A DNA stretch of 64,000 nt from Nematostella vectensis (Eukaryota > Cnidaria > Anthozoa > Actiniaria > Edwardsiidae): contig NC_064047.1 in the NCBI RefSeq assembly GCF_932526225.1, positions 13,032,460 through 13,096,459 on the forward strand, given 5' to 3'. A program made the translations under genes and the position numbers. This document shows positions 18,476 through 33,400 of this stretch, one piece after another; the first letter of the stretch is position 1; each line of letters begins with the position of its first letter. The notes under the pieces are model-generated. The model was given only the letters and a program-made list of their open reading frames with translations. It was not told where the DNA came from and did not search any database.

Positions 18476-21400
18476 ATGGCGGACTTTCTTGCAGTTCGCC
18501 GTATCCAGAGAGTGGTGTTGTACGAAACGAAAGCGGTAAACAAGCACCTCCAATATCCTTTATCACACTTGTAACGTTTTACTTAGCTCATCTTACTTCT
18601 TTCAGAGGTACTACCTTGTTGGATCTAACAACGCGCAGACAAGATTTCGAGTGCTTAAAATCGACCGCACAGAACCGCGAGACCTGGTTATGTCGGATGA
18701 CAAGGTACAATCAGAAGTCTGGCAGCTTTAGTGGTTATTCATGGCTAGATATTTATTTGCAGCATGCCTTTATTCAGTATTTGTTCCCATTATTGAATAT
18801 TTCTTTCACTTAGACACTTTCCAAGCAGGAAGTATGATAATGCAGAAGAAACGTCGCATTATGTACTGAGTAGTACTGTCCCCTATCCCAGTTGTTATAT
18901 AGCAGGCATTTGGGGAATTCACGTTTGCTCTCTTGTAGACTTAATGCAGTTTAAGCTTGCTTGCTTGTTGCCAGAGAAGTACTCACAGAAGAAGGAAAGT
19001 TTATAGCTCAGTAAAAAGTAGCCCAGGAAGGAGAGGAAATAATAGAATCATACCAAGTTGCTGTGATGATATAGATGTGATGCTTGGTAATATCAAAATT
19101 AAAAGAAAACTGATATCGCCTTTACCACCGGTGTTGATATCATATTTATCAACACACGTGGTGATAACCAATGAGCTTTCAGTATTTTTGTGGGCTGAAT
19201 CTGAAGGATTGTTTATAATAAATAGAACAGTGGATACAATTTAATATTTATCTTCTTGTGACAATATTATCTATCTGTTTGCTCTTTTGTGCTGTGCTCA
19301 CTTGTTGAGATAATTTAACTCTCAAAGATAAAATGGCCTTAGTCATGGATTTTAGACGCAAAGCCCAATTGCACAAAGAAGAAAATAAGGTAAATCTAGA
19401 AGTGATGGAAGGGTGGGAATTTTTATCAACTTAGAGCATGCAATGTTCACATTTCAGATGGAGTACACTCAGCGCCAAATCAAAGAGCTGCTTTCCACAA
19501 TAAATGCTGGCAACACTTTGAGGTCAAACAAGCCATATGAAACAGCAAGCAAAGGACTGTCACGAAGCATGTCAGCTTATGGCATTCTTGGTAAGATGGA
19601 TACATAGATATGACGCCACCTGCCTGTAGCCAGGATTTTGAGCAGTGGGGTTTGTTCACCCTTTTAGGCTCGTAAGAGCTCAAAGTGGTACTTTATTTTT
19701 CTTCATGAGAACAAACGTTGAAGGCGAGTGGGTGGCTCCTCCGAACCCCTCAACCCCGCTGGCTACGGTCCTGTGCAACATGATAGTGTGAAGTGAATAA
19801 ATAGGCATTCCAGTGTGTCCATTGTATTATTGGTATTTACTTACAGTAAGATCAATGCAACACTCGTCTCAACAAGGATTTTTAATCAAACATTTTCTTC
19901 CTTTTACATGCTAAATATGGCTTTTTGGTCAATGCAAATTTAGGTAAAGAATGTGTATACTGTAAGGTATACTGTAAGCCACTTTGGTTGTGTGTTTGGC
20001 AGATCTGCCAATCTTATTATTTGAGAGGTCTCCCCCTAGCAATCCACCCCCACCCCTCCCTCCCTCCAAACAAACTAGTATTTTCATATTTCTGTCATTT
20101 CTCAGGTTTTGTGAGGTTCTTAGAAGGCTATTATATTGTTCTAATCACAGAAAGAAGAAAGTAAGTTAAAAGCATCTAGATAAAGTACATGATTGGTAAC
20201 AAGTTTGTTTGGCTAATCTAATTTTGGGCAAAGGAGTCATTTATTAATTTGATCATCTTTTTTGTTTATTCATTTACTCATTTATTCATTTATTGTTTTT
20301 TTTTGTTTGTCAATATTTATTAACCATTGGATCGCTTGTGTCCGAAATATTTAGACAAGCTCAGATTGGAGCTCACACCATTTACAAAGTCGAGGACACT
20401 AAACTTGTGCCTATACCTAATGAGAGTATAGTACAGAAAATCCAGCATCCAGACGAATCAAGGCAAGAAAAGAAGTATTATTGTGGTGAAAGGGTTATGG
20501 TAGCAGTGATAGTGTTGTGATGGCAGTGGTGATACTGTTAGCGGTGAAGATGATTGTTGTGTTAAAGAAAAAGTGATAATGATGATGATGATGGATGTGA
20601 TAATTGTAGTAATAATGATGGTGATTATGATGATTACTGTAAGATGATGACACAGTGATGCTAATTATAGTGAAGATTTGGTTGCTATGACAATGGAAGT
20701 GATGTTGATGGTTGTGATCATAGTGATAAGGCTGGTTGCGGTAATAGTGATAATGACAAGGTTATGATAGTGATGGTGATGGCAATAGGGTTGGTTGTGG
20801 TGATAGTGATAATGACAAGGTTATGATAGTGATGGTGATGGCAATAGGGTTGGTTGTGATGATAGTGATAATGACAATGGTTATGATAGTGATGGTGATG
20901 GCTATAGGGCTGGTTGTGGTGATAGTGATAATGAAAATGGTTATGATAGTGATAGTGATGGTGATAGGGCTGGATGTGATAATGGCAATGGTTATTTTAG
21001 TGATAGTGATGGTGATAGGGTTGGTTGTGGTGATAGTGATAATGACAATGGTTATGATAGTGGTGGTGATGGCTATAGGGTTGGTTGTGGTGATAGTGAT
21101 AATGACAATGGTTATGATAGTGATGGCTATAGGGTTGGTTGTTGTGGTAGTGGTGATGGCGATGGTTATGATAGTGATGGTGATGGCAGTAGGGTTGGTT
21201 GTGGTGATAGTGATGATGACAATAGTAATGATGTCCAGCATCAAGATGATTTAAGGTGGAATGTGATAGTGATGATAACTGATAGATACCATAGTGTTAG
21301 TATGGACATACTGCAAATCTGAGCGAATAAAGCTCTACCATAGCTTTCTATGTTGTTTCAGATATGTGAAGATCTTTCAGAATGTGGACTTGTCTAGCAA

Positions 21401-24400
21401 CTTCTATTTTAGGTATGCATTGTATTGACTTTGTATACAAACATTAAAATGTACTTTGCTGCCTTGCTTGTTTTATGGTTAACCCATTTTTTCCTGGAGA
21501 TTTTTTCCTATTAAATTTACAAAAAATATAATGATGACCAAATCAAATCAGAAGTCCGAGGATAAACCACTGGAGGAAGGGAAGTCCTAGTCACTGAGCC
21601 ATTCCTACTCTCTCGTAATATCATAGTCTTCACTTGCAGCTATAGCTACGATCTCACGCATACCTTACAACACAACATGGCTCCATTGATTGGACCTAAA
21701 GACAAGTCTGACAAGGCTTGCAAGGGATCATGGGAAGCCTGGGGGAGTATTAAATGCAACAGCTGTGCTGAACCGGATCTCAAAGACACTCAAAATAAGA
21801 CAAATAAAAATGCTGATAGAGAAACTTTAGAAGTAAGGAGGGACGTGGATGGGCAGCAAGACCAAGACGACAAAGGTGGTCAGATCACATCAACCCTGAA
21901 ATTATCTGAGGAAAGTAAACCTGAAGAGAAGGAAGTTGATGTGAGTGACAGAGATTTGGCCAAAAAACAACAAAAACAAGATCACAGCTCTAAAGAATCG
22001 ACACAGAGAGATCCTGAAGGGAGAGAAAAACCTAAGCAGGAAAATAATGGAGCTGTTAAGGATGACAAGGATGCATGTGCGGCTTGTGAGAAGCTGCGGA
22101 GTGAGTCCCTGAGTAGACCGAATACCTCCCACAGGAACGTGAGGATCAGCAAGCCGTGCTACAAATTCACTTGGAATAAATACCTGTTGCACGGTTTTGA
22201 GGGTGTGGTTCACCTGGACTGGGTGCTGTATGTCATCAATGGTTTTCTTGGCCAATCAGGTAACACAGTACTACGTACAATACCTGGGTGTGGTATGTCA
22301 TCAATGGTGTCTTGGCCAATCAGGTAACACACAATACTATTTACAATAATGGGTTTAAGAGTGTGGCTCATATGGCTTGTACATCATCATTGTACATACT
22401 GTACAGACAGTGGTATGTAAAATATGTGTTAAATGGGTTAGAGGGGGCGGTTGGTATAGATGGGTGTTGTATGCCATCAGTAAATCCTTTTGCCATTCAG
22501 GTAACCTCAAGGGTGATGTGGTACCTTATCAATTCCAAAGCCCACCCCAAGCCCAGTACTTTTGCTCAGATCAATGGCTAATGCTTGAAACGCCAGTGAA
22601 GCTAAACTGTTTTCACAAAGGCATAAAACTTCAACCTTGTGTTGATTAATTTTCCTGATTCCCCTACGACTACGCAGACCACCTAGTCATTCATTACAGC
22701 TTGTCTGAATTTTTTCTAGTCTTCCAAAGCTTACCCAAGCCTTATGGTACAGTAATTATCCCTACAACTCCACAAAATCAATAACCATGGCTATTGCAGT
22801 AGTAGCATACTCATGCTTCCTTGGAAAACAGATCTCAAGGGTTTCCAAAAATAATAATTTAGTAATGGGAAGGGAAGCCCTTTTAGCCCCCCCCCCACTA
22901 AACATGTACTGTACTGATATTCCTTCTGAAAACAAAACCATTCATCAAGTTTTGCTGGCATTTTGTTCAATATGCAAGAATGCAAACTTTTTTCAAGGCT
23001 TTGATCTTTGTTATATAGTATTAAAGGCATGAAAGGGGCACTATAAAAAACAAAAAAAGTGAAAAAATAAAAACAGCATGAAATCTTTCTGGTTACATCA
23101 ACCAAGGTGTGAATAGAAAGGAACCAATTTCCTATAAAATAGTATATATGGGGAGGTTTTAGCCGATTTACTATCTGCGGTTTCAAGGTTTGGGTCAATG
23201 TACAGCCTGTAACAAAACCTAAAAATACTATTTTCAATCCATTTCCTTCCACTTAATGGGAGATGTTCAAACCACAATATTTTATTTTCCCGAAAGATCA
23301 GAGGTTAAACAACCTGAATGGTTATTGGTTATCCTGCATAATTTTGGCTGTTTATGAGCTTTTCTAAATAAAACTGAAATAATTCTTATAGCGTGCCCCT
23401 TTAAATTTTGAGCACAAAATTATTGCATAGGTGATGTGTTATATGTGTTGCAGGTCAATAAGGTCATGCATTCGTTTCATAATATTTGTAGATATCTGTG
23501 TGTATGGCCAGCCTATTTACGTAACCCTCATAGCTCGGCGGTCTGCGAGGTTTGCAGGGACGAGATTCCTGAAAAGAGGCACTAATGAGGAGGTATGTCT
23601 GGTGACACAGTCATTTGTTGTTGTCTGACAACTATCTGGGGAACATTGGTGGGGCAGTTGGCAGAGCATTGATCTGTTGAACCTGTGCATCTCATTGCTG
23701 GGTTCTAGGTTAATTTCCCAGTTCCAACATGAATTGAGACTTTACTTAACATCTGAATGCTTGGAAGATCAGCCTCCATTTTCACAGACATGCTAAAGGG
23801 ATCCAGATTGATGATGTAGGTCACAGTAGTTAACATTTACCCCGTGGTAAGGCCCTTTTCTACTAGTCACTTTATTATGACTACTTCTTCTCGAGGTACA
23901 CAAAAGATAGTTACGACTCCTGCAAAGAATTCAAATAAATGCTCTCGATTTCATGAAAGCCACAATGTTGGTATAAACACATTAGTTAACATAACTAACT
24001 ATCTTTCTCCTAAATTATACTTTGATTGACAGGGCTTCGTAGCGAATGAGGTGGAGACAGAACAGATAGTCCATGATGCATCAGTGCTGTCTTTTCACAG
24101 TGGGCGCTTCACTTCATATGTCCAGATCAGGGGTTCTGTTCCTACCTTTTGGTCACAGGTAAAAGGTGTACCGAATACCTGTAGCTGCCATGCTATGTTA
24201 ATGGTAGGCTGGCAAAGCACTTTATCATTGGTAGCTTGGCAACTAAATGCATTAGGGTGGGCTGACAAAGCAATGAATCATGGGTAGGCTTGCAAAGCAA
24301 TGTATCATGGGTAGCCTGGCAAAGCATTACATCATGGTTAGTCTGCAAAGCAATGTATCATGGGTAGTCTGGCAAAGCATTGCATCATGGGTAATCTGGC

Positions 24401-27400
24401 AATGCAATGCATCATTGGTTATCTGGCAAAGTATTGCATTATGGGTAGTCTGGCAAAGCATTGCATCATGGGTAGTCTGGCAAAGCAATGCATCATGGGT
24501 AGTCTGCAAAGCAATGTATCATGGGTAGTCTGGCACAGCATTGCATCATGGGTAGTCTGGCAAAGCATTACATCATGGGTAGTCTACAAAGCAATGTATC
24601 ATGGGTAGTCTGGCAAAGCATTGCATCATGGGTAGTCTGGCATAGCAATGCGTCATGGGTGGACTGGCAAAGCATTGCATCATGGGTAGTCTGGCAAAGC
24701 ATTACATTATGGGGTAGTCTGGCAAAGCATTGCATCATGGGTAGTCTGGCACAGCATTGCATCATAGGTAGTCTGGCAAAGCATTGCATCATGGGTAGTC
24801 TGGCAAAGCATTGCATCATGGGTAGTCTGGCAAAGCATTACATTATGAGTAGTCTGGCAAAGCATTGCATCATGGGTAGTCTGGCAAAGCATTACATCAT
24901 GGGTAGTCTGGCATAGCAATGCGTCATGGGTGGACTGGCAAAGCATTGCACCATGGGTAGTCTGGCATAGCAATGCATTTATAGGTGGGGAATCAAATCA
25001 TTGTGTCCTAGGTAGAGTCACCTGGTTTATTTATTTATTTTTTGTCATTCTAAGGATATGAAGCAAGTCATGGTCCCTAAGCCGCAAATAATGGGTTTGT
25101 ACCACTTCTTAATAGTCTCATTTTTCTTTGCACAATAGAAGTCAAATAAGGTCTGCCATGACAGCAGTTTCATTCCAGACAATTTAATTCCAGCTTATTA
25201 CATGATTGACACCTTTTCCATTGTTCTTGCAAGTCCTTTATTTCCCTTAAATACCAATGAATAATTTACAATCTTAAAAAAACAGGGAGGGCTTGATGTA
25301 TGTATCAGCAGGGAAAAAGTGGGGTCTAATATGAACTCATTAGATATGAATGAGGTTAATAACTAGAATACTAATGATGAGGAGTAGGTTAAAAACTAGA
25401 TATTAACCGTAATTACTAATGAAGGACCATCTTATTAAACCTTGAGTAGAAATGAGCAAAAAAACACCACATTTTTGCCACAGATTTGATAACAAGAACG
25501 ATCGAATATTAACAATGCATCGATTCAATTGTCATGAAGGTTTATGTGAAATTTTGGAAAATTATTCCACCAGCAAAGTTAGGCTGTGGTATGGCTATCT
25601 GAGGTGTATACTAACTCGTTTCGCTTGTTTATTGTTGTCAACATTACAGTTCTTGAAAATAGATATTTGGCTTAGTTAAAATAAGTCGCTCTTTTTTGCT
25701 GTCAGTGAGCTACATTCTCGCAGCCTGCTCACACTGAATCTCTGTGTTAAGAAAATTTTGCAATTTAACTCCACCTTTGGGAATTGAGTCTGTGCATAGA
25801 GCAGCCGTGATATGTCTTAATGTTAATATTGATTGTGTACAGTATTGATCTAATGAGCTTTTCAAATTTGTGCAATCAACCACCAACTCTCCTGGGCTTT
25901 CTTGCAGATCAATAATAACCTGAACCTTGTTTGTTTGTTTAAAAAAAAACTCATTTTAGATTCCTTTCATCATTAAGTTGTTGAGTCCATCTCCCTTTGC
26001 AGTTGACAGAGCTGACCCATACTGCAATGCAGCCGCACAACATGTGAACAGACTTCTGGGGAGGTTTGGTGCACCGCTGGTCATATTGAACCTGGTCAAG
26101 GTATGCCGGCAGAGCATTGTGCTGATGTTGTAATTTCACTTTGCAAATAGCTCAGCAAATGCTGATATTGTGGCCTCAATATGGAGTTTGATTCCTGTTT
26201 AAATCCCGGTAAATTAGTTAAAGAGCACACAAATTATTGTACATAAGGGCTGAAAAACAATGCAAGATCTTATTTACTTCAATCAAGTTTTTAAACTATT
26301 TTGGCTTTTTCCAAATTAATGCTAAAGTGAATCTTCAACTGCTTGTATTGCACCTTTTGAAGTTTATCTTTTTATAAAAGAAAAGGCTTGCTCAACTAAT
26401 TTGTGCATTTTTAGAGACGGGAGAAGAAGCGACATGAGCAGATACTTAGCGAGGAACTGCAGACGGCTGTTGAATATCTTAATCAATTCCTGCCTCCAGA
26501 ACACAACATACAGTACATTCCATGGGACATGGCCAGACATAATAAGAGGTAAAGTCACCCCATAATATAACATACAGTACATTCCATGGGACAAGACATA
26601 ATAAGAGGTAAAGTCACCCCATAATACAACATACAGTACATGACATGGGACATGGTAAGACATAATAAGAGGTAAAGTCACCCCATAATACAACATACAG
26701 TACATGACAAGGAACATGGCCAGACATAATAAGAGGTAAAGTCACCCCATAATACAACATACAGTACATGACAAGGAACATGGTAAGACATAATAAGAGG
26801 TAAAGTCACCCCATAATACAACATACAGTACATGACATGGGACATGGTAAGACATAATAAGAGGTAAAGTCAACCCATTAATACAACATACAGTACATGA
26901 CAAGGGACATGGTAAGACATAATAGGAGGTAAAGTCACCCCATAATACAACATACAGTACATGACAAGGGACATGGTAAGACATAATAAGAGGTAAAGTC
27001 ACCCCATAATACAACATACAGTACATGACAAGGAACATGGCCAGACATAATAAGAGGTAAAGCCATCCCATAATACAACAAACAGTACATGACATGGGAC
27101 ATGGTAAGACATAATAGGAGGTAAAGTCACCCCATAATACAACATACAGTACATGACATGGGACATGGTAAGACATAATAAGAGGTAAAGTCGCCCCATA
27201 ATACAACATACAGTACATGACATGGGACATGGTAAGACATAATAAGAGGAAAAGTCATCCCATAATACAACAAACAGTACATTCCGTGGGACATGCCCAG
27301 ACATAATAAGAGTAAAGCCACCCCATAATACAACAAACAGTACATTCCGTGGGACATGGCCAGACATAATAAGAGGTAAAGTCACCCCATAATACAACAT

Positions 27401-30400
27401 ACAGTACATGACAAGGGACATGGTAAGACATAATAGGAGGTAAAGTCACCCCATAATACAACATACAGTACATGACATGGGACATGGTAAGACGTAATAA
27501 GAGGTAAAGTCACCCCATAATACAATATACAGTACATGACATGGGACATGGCCAGACATAATAAGAGGTAAAGTCACCCCATAATACAACATACAGTACA
27601 TGACATGGGACATGGTAAGACATAATAGGAGGTAAAGTCACCCCATAATACAATATAGAGTACATGACAAGGGACATGGTAAGACATAATAAGAGGTAAA
27701 GTCACCCCATAATACAACATACAGTACATGACACAGGACATGGCCAGACATAATAAGAGGTAAAGTCACCCCATAATACAACATACAGTACATGACATGG
27801 GACATGGTAAGACATAATAAGAGGTAAAGTCACCCCATAATACAACATACAGTACATGACACAGGACATGGCCAGACATAATAAGAGGTAAAGCCACCCC
27901 ATAATTCAACATACAGTACATGACGTAGGGCATGGCCAGACATAATAAGAGGTAAAGTCAACCCATAATACAACATACAGTACATGACAAGGGACATGGT
28001 AAGACATAATAGGAGGTAAAGTCACCCCATAATACAACATACAGTACATGACATGGGACATGGTAAGACGTAATAAGAGGTAAAGTCACCCCATAATACA
28101 ATATACAGTACATGACAAGGGACATGGTAAGACATAATAAGAGGTAAAGTCACCCCATAATACAACATACAGTACATGACACAGAACATGGCCAGACATA
28201 ATAAGAGGTAAAGCCACCCCATTAATACAACATACAGTACATGACATGGGACATAGCCAGACATAGTAATAAGAGGTAAAGTCACCCCATAATACAACAT
28301 ACAGTACATGACAAGGAACATGGCCAGACATAATAAGAGGTAAAGTCACCCCATAATACAACATACAGTACATGACACAGGACATGGCCAGACATAATAA
28401 GAGGTAAAGTCACCCCATAATACAACATACAGTACATGACGTGGGACATGGCCAGACATAATAAGAGGTAAAGTCACCCCGTAATACAACATACAGTACA
28501 TGACATGGGACATGGTAAGACATAATAAGAGGTAAAGTCACCCCATAATACAACATACAGTACATGACGTGGGACATGGCCAGACATAATAAGAGGTAAA
28601 GTCACCCCGTAATACAACATACAGTACATGACATGGGACATGGTAAGACATAATAAGAGGTAAAGTCACCCCATAATACAATATACAGTACATGACGTGG
28701 GACATGGCCAGACATAATAAGAGGTAAAGTCACCCCATAATACAACATACAGTACATGACATGGGACATGGTAAGACATAATAAGAGGTAAAGTCACCCC
28801 ATAATACAATATACAGTACATGACGTGGGACATGGCCAGACATAATAAGAGGTAAAGTCACCCCATAATATAACATACAGTACATGACAATGGACATGGC
28901 CAGACATAATAAGAGGTAAAGTCACCCCATAATACAACATACAGTACATTCCGTGGGACATGGCAAGACATAATAAGAGGTAAAGTCACCCCATTAATAC
29001 AACATACAGTACATTCCATGGGACATGGCCAGACATAATAAGAGGTAAAGTCACCCCATAATACAACATAGAGTACATGACATGGGACATGGCCAGACAT
29101 AATAAGAGGTAAAGTCACCCCATAATACAACATACAGTACATGACACAGGACATGGCCAGACATAATAAGAGGTAAAGTCACCCCATAATACAACAAACA
29201 GTACATGACACAGGACATGGCCAGACATAATAAGAGGTAAAGTCACCCCATAATACAACATACAGTACATGACATGGGACATGGTAAGACATAATAAGAG
29301 GTAAAGTCACCCCATTAATACAACATACAGTACATGACACAGGACATGGCCAGACATAATAAGAGGTAAAGTCACCCCATAATACAACATACAGTACATG
29401 ACAAGGAACATGGCCAGACATAATAAGAGGTAAAGTCACCCCATTAATACAACATACAGTACATGACATGGGACATGGTAAGACATAATAAGAGGTAAAG
29501 CCACCCCATAATACAACATACAGTACATTCCGTGGGACATGGCCAGACATAATAAGAGGTAAAGTCACCCCATTAATACAACATACAGTACATGATATGG
29601 GACATGGCCAGACATAATAAGAGGTAAAGTCACCCCATAATACAACATACAGTACATGACATGGGACATGGCCAGACATAATAAGAGGTAAAGCCACCCC
29701 ATTAATACAACATACAGTACATGACATGGGACATGGCCAGACATAGTAATAAGAGGTAAAGTCACCCCATAATACAACATACAGTACATGACAAGGAACA
29801 TGGCCAGACATAATAAGAGGTAAAGTCACCCCATAATACAACATACAGTACATGACACAGGACATGGCCAGACATAATAAGAGGTAAAGTCACCCCATAA
29901 TACAACATACAGTACATGACGTGGGACATGGCCAGACATAATAAGAGGTAAAGTCACCCCGTAATACAACATACAGTACATGACATGGGACATGGTAAGA
30001 CATAATAAGAGGTAAAGTCACCCCATAATACAACATACAGTACATGACGTGGGACATGGCCAGACATAATAAGAGGTAAAGTCACCCCGTAATACAACAT
30101 ACAGTACATGATATGGGACATGGCCAGACATAATAAGAGGTAAAGTCACCCCATAATACAACATACAGTACATGACGTGGGACATGGCCAGACATAATAA
30201 GAGGTAAAGTCACCCCATAATACAACATACAGTACATGACATGGGACATGGTAAGACATAATAAGAGGTAAAGTCAACCCATTAATACAACATACAGTAC
30301 ATGACATGGGACATGGTAAGACATAATAAGAGGTAAAGTCACCCCATAATACAATATACAGTACATGACGTGGGACATGGCCAGACATAATAAGAGGTAA

Positions 30401-33400
30401 AGTCACCCCATAATACAACATACAGTACATGACATGGGACATGGTAAGACATAATAAGAGGTAAAGTCACCCCATAATACAATATACAGTACATGACTTG
30501 GGACATGGCCAGACATAATAAGAGGTAAAGTCACCCCATAATATAACATACAGTACATGACCACAATGGACATGGCCAGACATAATAAGAGGTAAAGTCA
30601 CCCCATAATACAACATACAGTACATTCCGTGGGACATGGCAAGACATAATAAGAGGTAAAGTCACCCCATTAATACAACATACAGTACATTCCATGGGAC
30701 ATGGCCAGACATAATAAGAGGTAAAGTCACCCCATAATACAACATACAGTACATGGCAAGGAACATGGCCAGACATAATAAGCGGTAAAGTCACCTCATA
30801 ATACAACATACAGTACATGACATGGGACATGGTAAGACATAATAAGAGGTAAAGTCACCCCATAATACAACATACAGTACATGACGTGGGACATGGCCAG
30901 ACATAATAAGAGGTAAAGTCACCCCGTAATACAACATACAGTACATGATATGGGACATGGCCAGACATAATAAGAGGTAAAGTCACCCCATAATACAACA
31001 TACAGTACATGACGTGGGACATGGCCAGACATAATAAGAGGTAAAGTCACCCCATAATACAACATACAGTACATGACATGGGACATGGTAAGACATAATA
31101 AGAGGTAAAGTCAACCCATTAATACAACATACAGTACATGACATGGGACATGGTAAGACATAATAAAAGGTAAAGCCATCCCATAATACAATATACAGTA
31201 CATGACGTGGGACATGGCCAGACATAATAAGAGGTAAAGTCACCCCATAATATAACATACAGTACATGACAATGGACATGGCCAGACATAATAAGAGGTA
31301 AAGTCACCCCATAATACAACATACAGTACATTCCGTGGGACATGGCAAGACATAATAAGAGGTAAAGTCACCCCATAATACAACATACAGTACATGGCAA
31401 GGAACATGGCCAGACATAATAAGCGGTAAAGTCACCTCATAATATAACATACAGTACATGACATGGGACATGGTAAGACATAATAAGAGGTAAAGTCACC
31501 CCATAATATAACATACAGTACATGACATGGGGCATGGTAAGACATAATAAGAGGTAAAGTCATCCCATAATACAACATACAGTACATGACATGGGACATG
31601 GCCAGACATAATAAGATGTAAAACCACCCCATAATACAACATACAGTACATTCCATGGGACATGGCCAGACATAATAAGAGGTAAAGTCACCCCGTAACA
31701 CAACAAACAGTACATGACATGGGGCATGGTAAGACATAATAAGAGGTAAAGTCACCCCATAATATAACATACAGTACATGACATGGGACATGGTAAGACA
31801 TAATAAAAGGTAAAGCCATCCCATAATACAACATACAGTACATGACATGGGACATGGTAAGACATAATAAGGGGTAAAGTCACCCCATAATACAACATAC
31901 AGTACATGACAAGGGACATGGTAAGACATAATAAGAGGTAAAGTCACCCCATAATACAACATACAGTACATGACATGGGACATGGTAAGACATAATAAGA
32001 GGTAAAGTCACCCCATAATACAACATACAGTACATGACACAGGACATGGCCAGACATAATAAGAGGTAAAGTCACCCCATAATACAACATACAGTACATG
32101 ACATGGGACATGGTAAGACATAATAAGAGGTAAAGTCACCCCATAATACAACATACAGTACATGACATGGGACATGGCCAGACATAATAAGAGGTAAAGC
32201 CACCCCATAATTCAACATACAGTACATGACGTAGGGCATGGCCAGACATAATAAGAGGTAAAGTCAACCCATTAATACAACATACAGTACATGATATGGG
32301 ACATGGTAAGACATAATAAGAGGTAAAGTCACCCCATAATACAACATACAGTACATGACATGGGACATGGCCAGACATAATAAGAGGTAAAACCACCCCA
32401 TTAATACAACAAACAGTACATTCCGTGGGACATGGCAAGACATAATAAGAGGTAAAGCCACCCCATAATACAATATACAGTACATGACAGATATGATTAA
32501 TCATTGCATTATTTTAAGGCCCAAGAGCGAAGCTCGCATATCAACAAACTTAACATTACATGAGACATGGCCAAGTATACACCTATTTGAAATAAGTTTA
32601 CACTTGATAAATTATGTGTCGTAACCCACGGTGGTTCATGGGTAGCGTTTAAAAGGCTGAATCTGTATCTGGAAGCCATGTTTATGTGAATTTTTATATG
32701 AACATAAACAAGAATTATCCAGCTTTAGAAACCTGTATTTAAATTTGGTTTACCGTAAATGACCTAATCAACGCCCCCTACCTAAAGAACGCCTCCTATC
32801 TAATGAACGCCTCACCTGTAAAGTTACAGGTTTATAATAAACGCCCCTCTCTAATAAAGGGCCCTCTATTTAACGCACACTACCCTCCCTTCCAGCACAT
32901 AAACAAACGGCATAGTAATTAACCGTAATATAAATCAAATTTAAATAAATCTGAGTTTGGCTTCTACTGGATGAGACTTGAGACCTGGGTAAGAAATGCT
33001 TGCTACGCAAGCTTTAATTTAACGTGATCCTGACTGAGCTCTTGGATTTGTTATATTGTCATAGTTTGTAAAGAACGCCCCTCTCTAATAAACGCATCCT
33101 ATCTATTGAACGCCCCCCCCACCCCCCTCGGACTGTCGAATTTTAATAAACGCCCCGGGCGTTTATTAGATCGTTTACGGTACGTCTTTTTGCTTATTTA
33201 CTTGATATCCATAAAGCACTGCGGGTTACGATGCACAGATTCTCCAAGTGCAACAATATTTAAAATAGGTGTATACGATAGAGTAAATAGATAAGGTTTT
33301 TTTTACATGTGAGCTTTGAAGACATGATATTTATGCAATGTTCATTCATTGTAAGATTTCAATGATTTCTTATGTTTTCTTTGTAGTAAGGACTTGAACG

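Noticed and set aside
20762-21254. Ile/Thr-rich and Met/Val-rich ORFs in intron 5
   Set aside because: Artefacts of the GAT/GGT repeat, inside a FIG4 intron.
22791-23252. 153-codon minus-strand ORF in FIG4 intron 7
   Set aside because: Low-complexity, Phe/Leu-rich, no homology or splice signal recognised. A chance ORF in AT-rich DNA.
24280-24973. ORFs with repeated MGSLAKHCI or QTTHDAMLC
   Set aside because: The 27 bp array is a multiple of three and stays open in several frames. There are no start context, splice or conservation signs.
26364-32504. Many minus-strand ORFs reading MYCMLYYGV-type repeats
   Set aside because: They are translations of the 64 bp minisatellite. The plus-strand origin as exon 12 plus donor explains the sequence, and frames change with unit length.
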